Shown here piece by piece: positions 1 through 6,951 of a DNA stretch of 33,921 bases. The DNA is from Lachnospiraceae bacterium. Its GTDB lineage: Bacteria; Bacillota; Clostridia; Lachnospirales; Lachnospiraceae. A program made the translations under genes and the position numbers. The DNA is taken from positions 1 through 33,921 of the forward strand of contig JAGBOC010000031.1 in assembly GCA_017634065.1 (NCBI GenBank), written 5' to 3'. The notes below the pieces were generated by a model that was not told the origin of the DNA, searched no databases, and worked only from the letters and a program-made list of their open reading frames with translations. Position 1 is the first letter of the stretch. Every line of letters starts with the position of its first letter.

Positions 1-224
1 AATATACTTTCAGTAATATCTTTTTGCTCAATGCTTTCTAATACTATTAAGTCTTCTTCTTCAAGTATTGTTCTTAAGATTTCTTGCACTGCTTCTTTAG
101 ATTTCGCTATTTCTCTAAACTTAATATCTTCTACTAAATTTGCAGTTTCAAGTACTTTCGCATAATTACTAATCTTTAACTCATCATCCTTCATCAGGAT
201 GACTTTATCAATACTATTTTTCAT
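1..224 (-). CDS. Rpn/PD-(D/E)XK nuclease family 'transposase', N-terminal part only
   Basis: The window edge cuts this gene; about 74 N-terminal residues are visible, starting with ATG at 224. The visible part is acidic and helical, with stretches such as LVEDIKFREIAKSKEAV and ILRTILEEEDL. These match my recollection of the N-terminus of the Rpn-like PD-(D/E)XK 'transposase' proteins that occur in many copies in Clostridia. The nuclease core would lie beyond the window, so catalytic residues cannot be checked. Known Rpn family members are nucleases that promote RecA-independent DNA rearrangement. There is no clear Shine-Dalgarno sequence before the ATG. A good minus-strand promoter lies about 85 bases upstream. 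The family name is an inference from a short stretch. Confidence 0.5.
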   Translation of the reverse strand, partial: MKNSIDKVILMKDDELKISNYAKVLETANLVEDIKFREIAKSKEAVQEILRTILEEEDLIVLESIEQKDITESI

Positions 225-308
225 TTAAACTTTTGAGGTTGTCCGCTACAACTTCAAATAATTCCGTTACATCACCTGCGTCCGCTTGACAAGCGATTTA
301 CATTTATT

Positions 309-337
309 AGTATAACATAAGCGGTTGGAAATCGCAA
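309..337 (-). promoter_or_regulatory. Sigma-A-type promoter for the Rpn-like gene
   Basis: Read on the minus strand, TTGCGA (337-332) and TATACT (314-309) are separated by exactly 17 bases. The expected transcript start is near 302, leaving a leader of about 75-80 bases before the ATG at 224. The leader has the small palindrome CGCTTGACAAGCG near 283-295. The rest of the 225-464 gap holds only the terminator at 413-438 and a short coding-like frame discussed under findings. Confidence 0.5.
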
Positions 338-412
338 CCTTTAATATTACAGCAATATCATATTTAGTGGATTGATCTGAAAGAACATAGTAAGAAAATT
401 AACTCAAATAAA

Positions 413-438
413 AATGCAGGGTACTTTCGCCCTGCATT
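413..438 (-). terminator. Rho-independent terminator of the 538-residue secreted protein gene
   Basis: A perfect 9-bp stem, AATGCAGGG paired with CCCTGCATT, has an 8-base loop. On the minus strand the stem is followed by a T-rich run (TTTTTATTT from the stem end). It sits 27 bases past the stop codon of the secreted-protein gene that ends at 465. Confidence 0.85.
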
Positions 439-464
439 CATGCAAAATGTAATTTAAATGTTAT

Positions 465-2081
465 TTATGTATTAGATATTAAAACTAAATCAACTATATT
501 AGCTTCAGCATATGTATCAGTTGTAGTTGAATAAACCCTACCATAGACATAAGAATCTTTTTTTAATGTTTCGCACCAATTCGGATCAAGAGTAATATTT
601 GATGGATTAGAATTTGTGTTTAACCTAAACATTTTAATATGGTCAGTATCACCGGATGCAATTAATGTTGAGGATGAAGTTTCATCAAATGCCTGATCTG
701 ACACAATCAAATAATATTCTTGATTTGATAGTGTAGCACCAGCAAGATTATGCACTGAAACATCAAGTTTAAAATTCATTCCTGTAACTGCTGAATCAAT
801 CATAGTAATAGGTACTCCATTATAAGATGTTATAGGTATATTTAAAATATCATAAATAGTTTTATTAGTAATTTTGCTCACTGGTAGTTTTTCACATTCT
901 GGACGCATATACCGAACTCGATTGTCCTCAGTACTTTCCCATTCGACAATCCATGCTGGAGGAGTTCCAGTAGAGCCAGCGTAATTTGGAGGTGTTACAT
1001 TCGTCGCACCTGGGGTCATTTGTCCCATGGTATAATTTCGATCTTCCCACTGCCTCATAGCCACCCTCCCATCACTTGTTTCACTTGTTGCAATAGTTGG
1101 CCAAATTTCACCGGCCTGATATGAATAAGGAAATCTTAGTTCATCTGCTTTCGTCCAGTTAATTAACCGATTATTATCAAGGGTCATCTGTTCTAGTGTT
1201 ATATCTGGTGCACCATTATTGAAATAATATAGTGGATTCAAGACAGCAGTTTCTTCGGACTTCCAAACGATATTAACAGCAACTGGAATACTGACGCTAG
1301 GCCAATCTGGACCGAGGTTAATTGTATAGGTAGCAGCAGTACTGGTATTCGTTAAATATTGCCGTAAATCGTAATCAAAGCGTGGCCAAACAATATGCCC
1401 ATGTGGCTTGTCAATTTGAATACTAGGTGTATCTCTTATCTCGTTGCTATTACCATAAAGAGACACCGTGCCATAAAAATGCGAATATACTGATGAATCC
1501 GAAACAAACCAAGTAGAGCCATTAAATGATACTCTTTCGCCCTTTAAAGATTTCGTTTCGCTATTATTTAACCATGACAAGCCGAATCTGCGGTCATGAG
1601 TTGTACTGAGTGGGAACCAAAAATTATTCCCCGCCCAAAAATTAGTTGTAGTAGGTCTTGTTCCAGTATAGCTATTTGTATAAAAAATACTTCCATTCAT
1701 TAAATAAGACCATATAAACTTTACGCAATAACCCAGCCTAATGTTATCCTCATCCATATCTTGTAAATTTGCTAATGCTTGATAAAAACGTAAAGCTCTT
1801 CTTTCATTGAATTGTTCCCATATACTTTTCTTTGTTGTTACTCGATCCATTTTTATTCCCGCAAGATAACTCGCTATCGCGCCATCAATCTTGCTATCTA
1901 TTGAAGTATTGTACTGATCAATTTGAGACTGAAAGTTATTTTTAAGGCTATCAAACTCCGCCTTTGTTATAAAGGCACTTCCATCATTGTCACCGACTAC
2001 TGCCCCAAATGTATTTATACTCATAAGCACAATTAAAAATAGTGCCAAAGTTCTCTTTACTATTCTTGTGCTTTTTCTCAT
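465..2081 (-). CDS. Large secreted protein, paralogue A (conserved N-terminus, variable body)
   Basis: This is a 538-residue protein of unknown function. Residues 1 to about 27 are a signal peptide: basic start (MRKSTRIVKR), hydrophobic core (LALFLIVLMSINTF), then small residues. Residues 36-77 form a short heptad-like coiled coil (KAEFDSLKNNFQSQIDQYN). The N-terminal 77 residues match paralogue B (3958-5670) at 69 positions; after about residue 78 I see no alignable similarity. The body is rich in Trp, Tyr, Asn and Thr, like an extracellular beta-rich domain, with no sorting motif or C-terminal membrane segment. So it is probably released or held by the N-terminal coil. Start chosen because the signal peptide begins there and the paralogue starts at the same place. 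A terminator follows at 413-438. The function is not recognised. Confidence 0.75.
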   Translation of the reverse strand: MRKSTRIVKRTLALFLIVLMSINTFGAVVGDNDGSAFITKAEFDSLKNNFQSQIDQYNTSIDSKIDGAIASYLAGIKMDRVTTKKSIWEQFNERRALRFYQALANLQDMDEDNIRLGYCVKFIWSYLMNGSIFYTNSYTGTRPTTTNFWAGNNFWFPLSTTHDRRFGLSWLNNSETKSLKGERVSFNGSTWFVSDSSVYSHFYGTVSLYGNSNEIRDTPSIQIDKPHGHIVWPRFDYDLRQYLTNTSTAATYTINLGPDWPSVSIPVAVNIVWKSEETAVLNPLYYFNNGAPDITLEQMTLDNNRLINWTKADELRFPYSYQAGEIWPTIATSETSDGRVAMRQWEDRNYTMGQMTPGATNVTPPNYAGSTGTPPAWIVEWESTEDNRVRYMRPECEKLPVSKITNKTIYDILNIPITSYNGVPITMIDSAVTGMNFKLDVSVHNLAGATLSNQEYYLIVSDQAFDETSSSTLIASGDTDHIKMFRLNTNSNPSNITLDPNWCETLKKDSYVYGRVYSTTTDTYAEANIVDLVLISNT

Positions 2082-2104
2082 AATTTATTACTTACGACCT
2101 ATTT

Positions 2105-2483
2105 TTTACGTGCTAGTAAAGTTCCTTCCCTACAACTCGGGTTCGCACCCCAAGGGTGCTTTGTCGCACTTCCTTCGCTACGCTCGGAAAAATCGCTCGG
2201 GCGCGTTCTCACCAGCCGATTTCCGAAAAGCGTTCAGATGCTTCGCATCTTCACGGAAATCTGGCATAGTGTTGTACTAAGCTCACAAAATACGTTCGCA
2301 AGTACAACATCTACCTACGGATGGTTCTTTATATTAGTTCACTATTTTAAATGCCCTCTTGTCCACCCTAGCAATCTCAAAAAATGCTTCTTTTTAGCAT
2401 TTTTTGAAGAGCGGAGGCCACGAAACGGTTAAGTGTTCGCGTTTACGCGGACACTTTGTAGTGAAGTGCGCCGACAGCGACGC
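2105..2483. other. GC-richer, hairpin-rich segment inserted upstream of paralogue A
   Basis: Copy B of the upstream region has 12 bases between the conserved strings cttacgacctattt and tccccagtaccaaccacc; here the same strings are 379 bases apart. The extra DNA is visibly GC-richer than its surroundings, mostly in 2130-2280 and 2410-2485. It contains four clear inverted repeats: GCACCC/GGGTGC (2145-2159); a two-part hairpin (2212-2264) with outer arms GATTTCCG/CGGAAATC and inner arms AGATGC/GCATCT; an AT-rich 12-bp terminator-like stem (2377-2407, TCAAAAAATGCT); and an 11-bp stem with TTTA loop (2431-2456). Open frames crossing it look non-coding. It may be a structured leader or regulatory RNA on the minus strand, a REP-like repeat, or a small inserted element. 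Confidence 0.55.
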
Positions 2484-2539
2484 TCCCCAGTACCAACCAC
2501 CTACAAGTTGTAAAAGTTAGGGGGTTGACATAGGGGGTT
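2484..2539. repeat. Shared 56-bp upstream module, copy A, with two TAGGGGGT repeats
   Basis: It aligns without gaps to 5707-5762, with 48 of 56 bases identical. It begins with an identical 18-mer (tccccagtaccaaccacc) and carries TAGGGGGT at 2518-2525 and 2531-2538, 13 bases apart. In this copy the five bases between the repeats complete a TTGACA -35 box for the downstream ATPase gene. It is probably an operator or promoter module duplicated with the secreted-protein gene. Confidence 0.7.
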
Positions 2540-2554
2540 TAAGCATGGTAAGAT
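2525..2554 (+). promoter_or_regulatory. Promoter of the AAA/DUF4143 ATPase gene, overlapping the TAGGGGGT repeats
   Basis: TTGACA (2525-2530) and TAAGAT (2549-2554) are 18 bases apart. The -35 box lies exactly between the two TAGGGGGT repeats, so a protein bound to the repeats would compete with RNA polymerase. The leader to the ATG at 2613 is about 50 bases and ends in the ribosome site aaggag. Confidence 0.6.
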
Positions 2555-2612
2555 GTTATCGTCTAATATTAAATCGTATTTTAGATTAGACTATATCAAC
2601 TAAGGAGCAAAT

Positions 2613-3836
2613 ATGCGCTATATTACAAGAAATTGTGAAGAATTAGTAAAAAAACTTGAAAAAATGTATGGTGCCATTCTTATTACTGGGCCAAGACGAA
2701 CTGGCAAAACTACATTTTGTAAAAACCATAAGCAAAATCTGGCATTACTTAATTTTGATGACTTTACATTAAGAGAGAGTGTAAACACATCTCCAAACAA
2801 TTTCTTTTTAGAAAACAAACTACCACTTATACTGGATGAAATTCAAAGAGTGCCAAAAATTTTTCTTCAAATTAAATATGAACTTGATAAAACTGACAAA
2901 AAAGGACAGGTCTTTATGACTGGAAGTCAAGCATTTTCATTAATGAAAAACATTAGTGAGTCTCTTGCAGGAAGAATAGGTATAGTGACATTACTTGGGT
3001 TATCGCAAAAAGAAAAGTATGGCATAGATTTTTATGATTCATTTTTACCGACTAACTCTTACATAAAAAAATGTAAGGACATACATATTGACTATGATGA
3101 GATATGGCAACAAATATTACTTGGCGGTATGCCAGAGCTCTTTGAAAATAGCGAAGCCATTGACAGAAAATTATATTGGTCTAATTATATTTCGACATAT
3201 ATTGAAAGAGATGTTAGGGAAATATCAAATATAGTTGACACAACAAAATTTGCAAAGTTTATATCTTTATTAACAGCAGAATGTGGCTCACTTTTAAACT
3301 ATGCCAACATTGCAAATGATTTAAACTTAACTGTACCCACAGTCGAAAAATATGTTTCTATACTTGAAGCTTCACACATAATATATTTATTAAAACCTTA
3401 TTCAAATAATTTATCTAAAAGATTGATTAAAACACCAAAAGTCTATTTCTTTGACACTGGACTTATCTGTCACTTATTACATTGGAATACAATAGAAACA
3501 TTAAGAGATGGTGCTATGGCAGGACGCATTTTAGAAAACTATGTAATAACTGAAATATTAAAAGGATACTATAATTCTGGAGATAATAATCCACCATTAT
3601 ATTATTATCGTGACAAAGATAAAAAAGAAATTGACTTAATCATCGAACAAGATGGGACATTATACCCTATAGAAATAAAGAAACATGCCGACCCAAGAAA
3701 AGATGATACCAAAAACTTTTCAGTATTAAATAAGTTCGCTAATACTAAAATTGGTCAAGGTGCTATCATCAGTTTTTATGATAAAGTGTTGCACATCACT
3801 GATAATGTCATAAACGTGCCTATAGCATATTTGTGA
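2613..3836 (+). CDS. AAA-family ATPase with DUF4143 and a C-terminal nuclease-like domain
   Basis: This is a 407-residue cytoplasmic protein. Walker A is GPRRTGKTT at residues 26-34 and Walker B is LILDEIQR at about 72-79. The middle matches the AAA_14/DUF4143 arrangement. The C-terminal segment near residues 340-360 (EIDLIIEQDG...YPIEIKK) has the D and E-x-K spacing of a PD-(D/E)XK-like fold. ATP-binding proteins of this type are common and multi-copy in anaerobes; their cellular role is not settled. The start has a good Shine-Dalgarno (aaggag) seven bases upstream and its own promoter. It is transcribed away from paralogue A and towards paralogue B. No link between its function and the secreted paralogues can be shown beyond proximity. 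Confidence 0.88.
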   Translation: MRYITRNCEELVKKLEKMYGAILITGPRRTGKTTFCKNHKQNLALLNFDDFTLRESVNTSPNNFFLENKLPLILDEIQRVPKIFLQIKYELDKTDKKGQVFMTGSQAFSLMKNISESLAGRIGIVTLLGLSQKEKYGIDFYDSFLPTNSYIKKCKDIHIDYDEIWQQILLGGMPELFENSEAIDRKLYWSNYISTYIERDVREISNIVDTTKFAKFISLLTAECGSLLNYANIANDLNLTVPTVEKYVSILEASHIIYLLKPYSNNLSKRLIKTPKVYFFDTGLICHLLHWNTIETLRDGAMAGRILENYVITEILKGYYNSGDNNPPLYYYRDKDKKEIDLIIEQDGTLYPIEIKKHADPRKDDTKNFSVLNKFANTKIGQGAIISFYDKVLHITDNVINVPIAYL

Positions 3837-3857
3837 TACAGTATTGATTTAAATTAA

Positions 3858-3878
3858 AAGCGGGTATATGACCCGCTT
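3858..3878 (+). terminator. Weak terminator-like hairpin after the ATPase gene
   Basis: A perfect 8-bp stem, AAGCGGGT/ACCCGCTT, has a 5-base loop and lies about 20 bases past the stop. The following bases (aaaatattt) are not a strong U-tract, so termination is plausible but not certain. Confidence 0.5.
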
Positions 3879-3912
3879 AAAATATTTACTAAATCAACAT
3901 AGATGTATTAAA

Positions 3913-3945
3913 AAATAGGTGTCTGTAGTTATCAGACACCTATTT
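3913..3945 (-). terminator. Terminator of secreted paralogue B
   Basis: A perfect 13-bp stem (AAATAGGTGTCTG with its complement) has a 7-base loop. On the minus strand the stem runs into TTTTTT just after it. It is 12 bases past the stop of the 570-residue protein gene and may also catch plus-strand read-through from the ATPase. Confidence 0.85.
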
Positions 3946-3957
3946 AAAATTATATTC

Positions 3958-5670
3958 TTATTCTTTTTCCGATACATATGTACCACTTTTATTAATATTT
4001 AAAGTTGCATCCCATTCGACTGTATCTACATTTAAAGTTGATGGCAATTTAGGATACCATTTTGCATACACATAACCATTTCGATCAGCAGTAAAACTTA
4101 TTTTAAGTTTCTTATCAGTCGTTTGTGGCCAAGTAACTCCTTTTTCATATCCACTTATCTCAACATAATCATTGTTATTTAAAATATTTTGTTTTGATGT
4201 AAAAGGCACATATGAAAGTACTAATACAGCCTCCAAGTCACCAGTTACATTTTTAGCTGTTATCTTATCAAACTCCAAGCTCCAAGTTATTTTTTCATCA
4301 GCTGTTACGGCGCAAAGTGGCATACCTTGATTAAGAGTAACATTTGGGACAAGATTCCCGTCACTATCTTTTAATGTGTTATAATATTGATATATATGAT
4401 TTGCTTTAGGTATGAATGGTAAAAGACCCAACTGTGGTATCGTAAAATTTCCAGATGAGCCTTCTGTCTCCCCATCAGCCCAGAGAACATTTTGCCCTAC
4501 TTTAAAACCCGTAGGAGTAGATGGTTTACTAGCACCATCAGATCCTCGCCAGCGCGTTACAAATTCAGCACCAGACCAGAAACCATACAATTCCCCATTC
4601 GTTTGAATATTTCCGAACCAATCTGCAGTAGATGAAGTTGCCAAAGTCGAATAATAAGCATAAGATTCACAATCTTCTATCTCACATTCTATATCAACAT
4701 CATCCTTCCATGTACCAAGATTTTCATACTGCCAAGTTTTATCATCACCATTTACTTCATAATTCACAGTAGGCACAACTGTAGTATACATCTTACTATC
4801 ACTGTGTATAGACCAAGTAGAACTATTAGAATTATAATACCAGCGCATAGTAGGCGTCCATACTGTAGAATTTTTTGTATTAGCAGGTTCTAATTGTCCA
4901 TTAACATTCAGTTTCAATGCTTTACCAAACACAATTTTATTCGTATAAGCTTCATGTAACCAAGCAGGATCAGAACCAGCCATACTCTGTCCTCTTTCAT
5001 TTGATATGTCCCAAATAGCACTCAGCGTCCATTTTTCAACTTTATTAGTCGCCCTGCCACGCCAAATAAGAGGAACACTATCCGATACTAAATTTGAAAC
5101 ACCACCCTCATTCTTCACCACATTTTTTAAGTTCTTCACATCAGGGCGTTCATAATTCGCAATCGCCCATCCATGAAGCAATTTTACATTATAGTTCCCA
5201 TCTAGTGTACCACCCGCAGAAGACCAGCCCAGAGAATCAGCCACGGACCAAGGAATTCCCCCTACCAGCCACGAAGCTGTCCAGCCAGGTATGCTTGAAT
5301 GCCTTCCCCACTGCATTTTATCAAAAGCTATAGCCATATCAAGATCTGGACATTTATAATCATTTTTCAGAGCCCCATTTCTTATGGTATAATCACTTTT
5401 ATTCCCCATTAAGATATTCATTGTATTACCTTTTAAAACTTTTATACCACTTAAATATGATGCTATCGCCCCGTCTATCTTACTATCTATAGAAGTGTTG
5501 TATTGGTCAATCTGGCTTTGAAAGTCATTTTTCATGCTGTCAAATTCTGCCTTTGTTATAAAAGCACTTCCATCATTGTCACTCACCACCGCCCCAAATG
5601 TATTTATACTCATAAGCACAATTAAAAAAACCGCTATATACTTCTTTACTATTCTTGTGCTTTTTCTCAT
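3958..5670 (-). CDS. Large secreted protein, paralogue B (conserved N-terminus, variable body)
   Basis: This is a 570-residue protein of unknown function. It has the same signal peptide and coiled-coil start as paralogue A (8 differences in the first 77 residues), then a different body. The body is rich in Trp, Ser, Thr and Asn, with many aromatic-glycine stretches (for example WTASWLVGGIPW), as in extracellular beta-sheet proteins. There is no LPXTG motif and no C-terminal membrane helix. The C-terminus (DATLNINKSGTYVSEKE) is short and charged. The 5' ends of the two genes match closely around the start codon and signal peptide but carry many silent changes in the coil. That points to older duplicates under selection for the N-terminus rather than a fresh copy. 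Upstream lies copy B of the 56-bp module; a strong terminator follows. Confidence 0.75.
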   Translation of the reverse strand: MRKSTRIVKKYIAVFLIVLMSINTFGAVVSDNDGSAFITKAEFDSMKNDFQSQIDQYNTSIDSKIDGAIASYLSGIKVLKGNTMNILMGNKSDYTIRNGALKNDYKCPDLDMAIAFDKMQWGRHSSIPGWTASWLVGGIPWSVADSLGWSSAGGTLDGNYNVKLLHGWAIANYERPDVKNLKNVVKNEGGVSNLVSDSVPLIWRGRATNKVEKWTLSAIWDISNERGQSMAGSDPAWLHEAYTNKIVFGKALKLNVNGQLEPANTKNSTVWTPTMRWYYNSNSSTWSIHSDSKMYTTVVPTVNYEVNGDDKTWQYENLGTWKDDVDIECEIEDCESYAYYSTLATSSTADWFGNIQTNGELYGFWSGAEFVTRWRGSDGASKPSTPTGFKVGQNVLWADGETEGSSGNFTIPQLGLLPFIPKANHIYQYYNTLKDSDGNLVPNVTLNQGMPLCAVTADEKITWSLEFDKITAKNVTGDLEAVLVLSYVPFTSKQNILNNNDYVEISGYEKGVTWPQTTDKKLKISFTADRNGYVYAKWYPKLPSTLNVDTVEWDATLNINKSGTYVSEKE

Positions 5671-5706
5671 AAATGTGTATCTTACGACCTATTTAGTTAG
5701 GGGGTA

Positions 5707-5762
5707 TCCCCAGTACCAACCACCAACATTTTACAAAAGTTAGGGGGTGTGCATAGGGGGTT
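5707..5762. repeat. Shared 56-bp upstream module, copy B, with TAGGGGGT repeats
   Basis: It is collinear with 2484-2539 (48 of 56 identical). TAGGGGGT occurs at 5741-5748 and 5754-5761, 13 bases apart, and a third time at 5698-5705 just before the module. The bases between the pair make TGTGCA rather than TTGACA, so the plus-strand -35 box present in copy A is lost here. Confidence 0.7.
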
Positions 5763-5793
5763 ATACCCTATTATTTTTTTTGCCATTTTATAG

Positions 5794-5799
5794 TATAAT
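5794..5799 (+). promoter_or_regulatory. -10 box immediately before an acyltransferase gene (possible leaderless mRNA)
   Basis: A perfect TATAAT ends six bases before the ATG at 5806. No Shine-Dalgarno sequence precedes that ATG. Transcription would start at or next to the start codon. The -35 region is weak (TTATTT at 5771-5776). Confidence 0.5.
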
Positions 5800-5805
5800 A
5801 TCCAT

Positions 5806-6951
5806 ATGGGTAGAAACAAAAGAATCGCATATCTCGACGTCATAAAAGGTCTCCTTATTACCCTTGTTGTAATAGGCCACCTTCCTTATTTTGATTATGA
5901 TTCAAGAACTTTAACACTCATATATAGTTTTCACATGCATGCCTTTCTCATAATTGGCGGTATACTCTCACATGTAAATGAAGATACAAAGTTTTCAACT
6001 ATCATTATAAAAAGGATAAAGGGGACACTCGTTCCGTATTTTATATTCTACACTATTTCTCTCCTAATCATTCCCACTCCATCTATTCAGCAGAAACTAA
6101 ATGCTCTCATAGTTGTATTTAGAGGAATTGGCGACCCTGTAAATGCTATCAACCTACCACTTTGGTTTCTCACATTTTATTTTGTGGCAATGACAACCTT
6201 TGAGATAATTGAATGTTTAGCATATAGAATTAAAGTTATGATTTATGGTCCAAGAAAGTATTATGAAATTAGAGATAACGAAAAATACTACTTCGTCGCA
6301 TTTATAACCTTTTTCATTTCCGCAATACTAATGTTTATTTCATTTCTATATGCAAGATATTACAAGATGCCACGAATTCCTTTCAATGTAGAAATTGCTT
6401 GGTTTTGTCTCGGCTTCATTTTCTTTGGTAAAATACTCGGCAGATATATACCACTCGCATTTTCAGAAATAAAAAAAAGTGCTACTTTGCTAGCACTTGT
6501 AATTATATTAGTTCTTTTACTTTTAGTCGTTCTTATCGTATCGTGGTACAATCTATCTATGTACAATGGTCGTATAGATTTAAATGCAAGAGATTATAAA
6601 AATGCATTCCTAATGTATGTAAATGCTATAACCGGATTTTTCATATTCGCTATAATGTCATTTCCTATTAGTAAAATACCACTTATCAAAAGTTTATTTG
6701 CCACCTTTGGTGAAAATAGTCTATACATTTTAGCCTATCACGTACCATCTGTGTTTTTCACAAATACATTGTTAATTCCGCGTTTACCAGCAGTAGTTGG
6801 TATGACACTCTCTCACAATTCTATTATTTCAATACTTTTGCAAACATCACTTGGTATTGTTTTCTCACTTATTCTTGCTCTTATCCATAAGAGCATAAAC
6901 CTTGTTGCTCAATCTTTCCACAATGATAGCAAGAATGATAGTAAGAAATAG
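5806..6951 (+). CDS. Acyltransferase 3 family membrane protein
   Basis: This is a 381-residue polytopic membrane protein with about ten hydrophobic segments. Its N-terminus carries the family signature: YLDVIKG near residue 10 and the conserved histidine in VVIGH (H25). Acyltransferase-3 proteins move acyl groups, often acetyl, onto cell-surface sugars or other envelope molecules; the substrate here is unknown. The C-terminus is hydrophilic (HNDSKNDSKK). Its last 87 bases overlap, tail to tail, the end of a second acyltransferase-3 gene on the opposite strand. The start has no ribosome site but lies six bases after a TATAAT. A later start would cost the signature, so I keep 5806. Confidence 0.88.
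   Translation: MGRNKRIAYLDVIKGLLITLVVIGHLPYFDYDSRTLTLIYSFHMHAFLIIGGILSHVNEDTKFSTIIIKRIKGTLVPYFIFYTISLLIIPTPSIQQKLNALIVVFRGIGDPVNAINLPLWFLTFYFVAMTTFEIIECLAYRIKVMIYGPRKYYEIRDNEKYYFVAFITFFISAILMFISFLYARYYKMPRIPFNVEIAWFCLGFIFFGKILGRYIPLAFSEIKKSATLLALVIILVLLLLVVLIVSWYNLSMYNGRIDLNARDYKNAFLMYVNAITGFFIFAIMSFPISKIPLIKSLFATFGENSLYILAYHVPSVFFTNTLLIPRLPAVVGMTLSHNSIISILLQTSLGIVFSLILALIHKSINLVAQSFHNDSKNDSKK

Noticed and set aside
1987-2280. 97-residue plus-strand frame
   Set aside because: It runs antisense to the signal-peptide end of paralogue A and into the structured segment. The similar frame opposite paralogue B (5534-5743) exists only because the sense sequence is conserved.
2238-2432. 64-residue plus-strand frame inside the GC-richer segment
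   Set aside because: It crosses strong hairpins, has no ribosome site and no protein-like pattern.
1-3836. A defence island or toxin-antitoxin unit made of the Rpn-like and ATPase genes
   Set aside because: They are on opposite strands with separate promoters and a secreted-protein gene between them; no toxin or restriction motif is visible.
2484-5762. TAGGGGGT repeats as a CRISPR or att-type array
   Set aside because: There are only two or three short copies per site, with fixed 13-base spacing and a -35 box between them, which fits an operator better.
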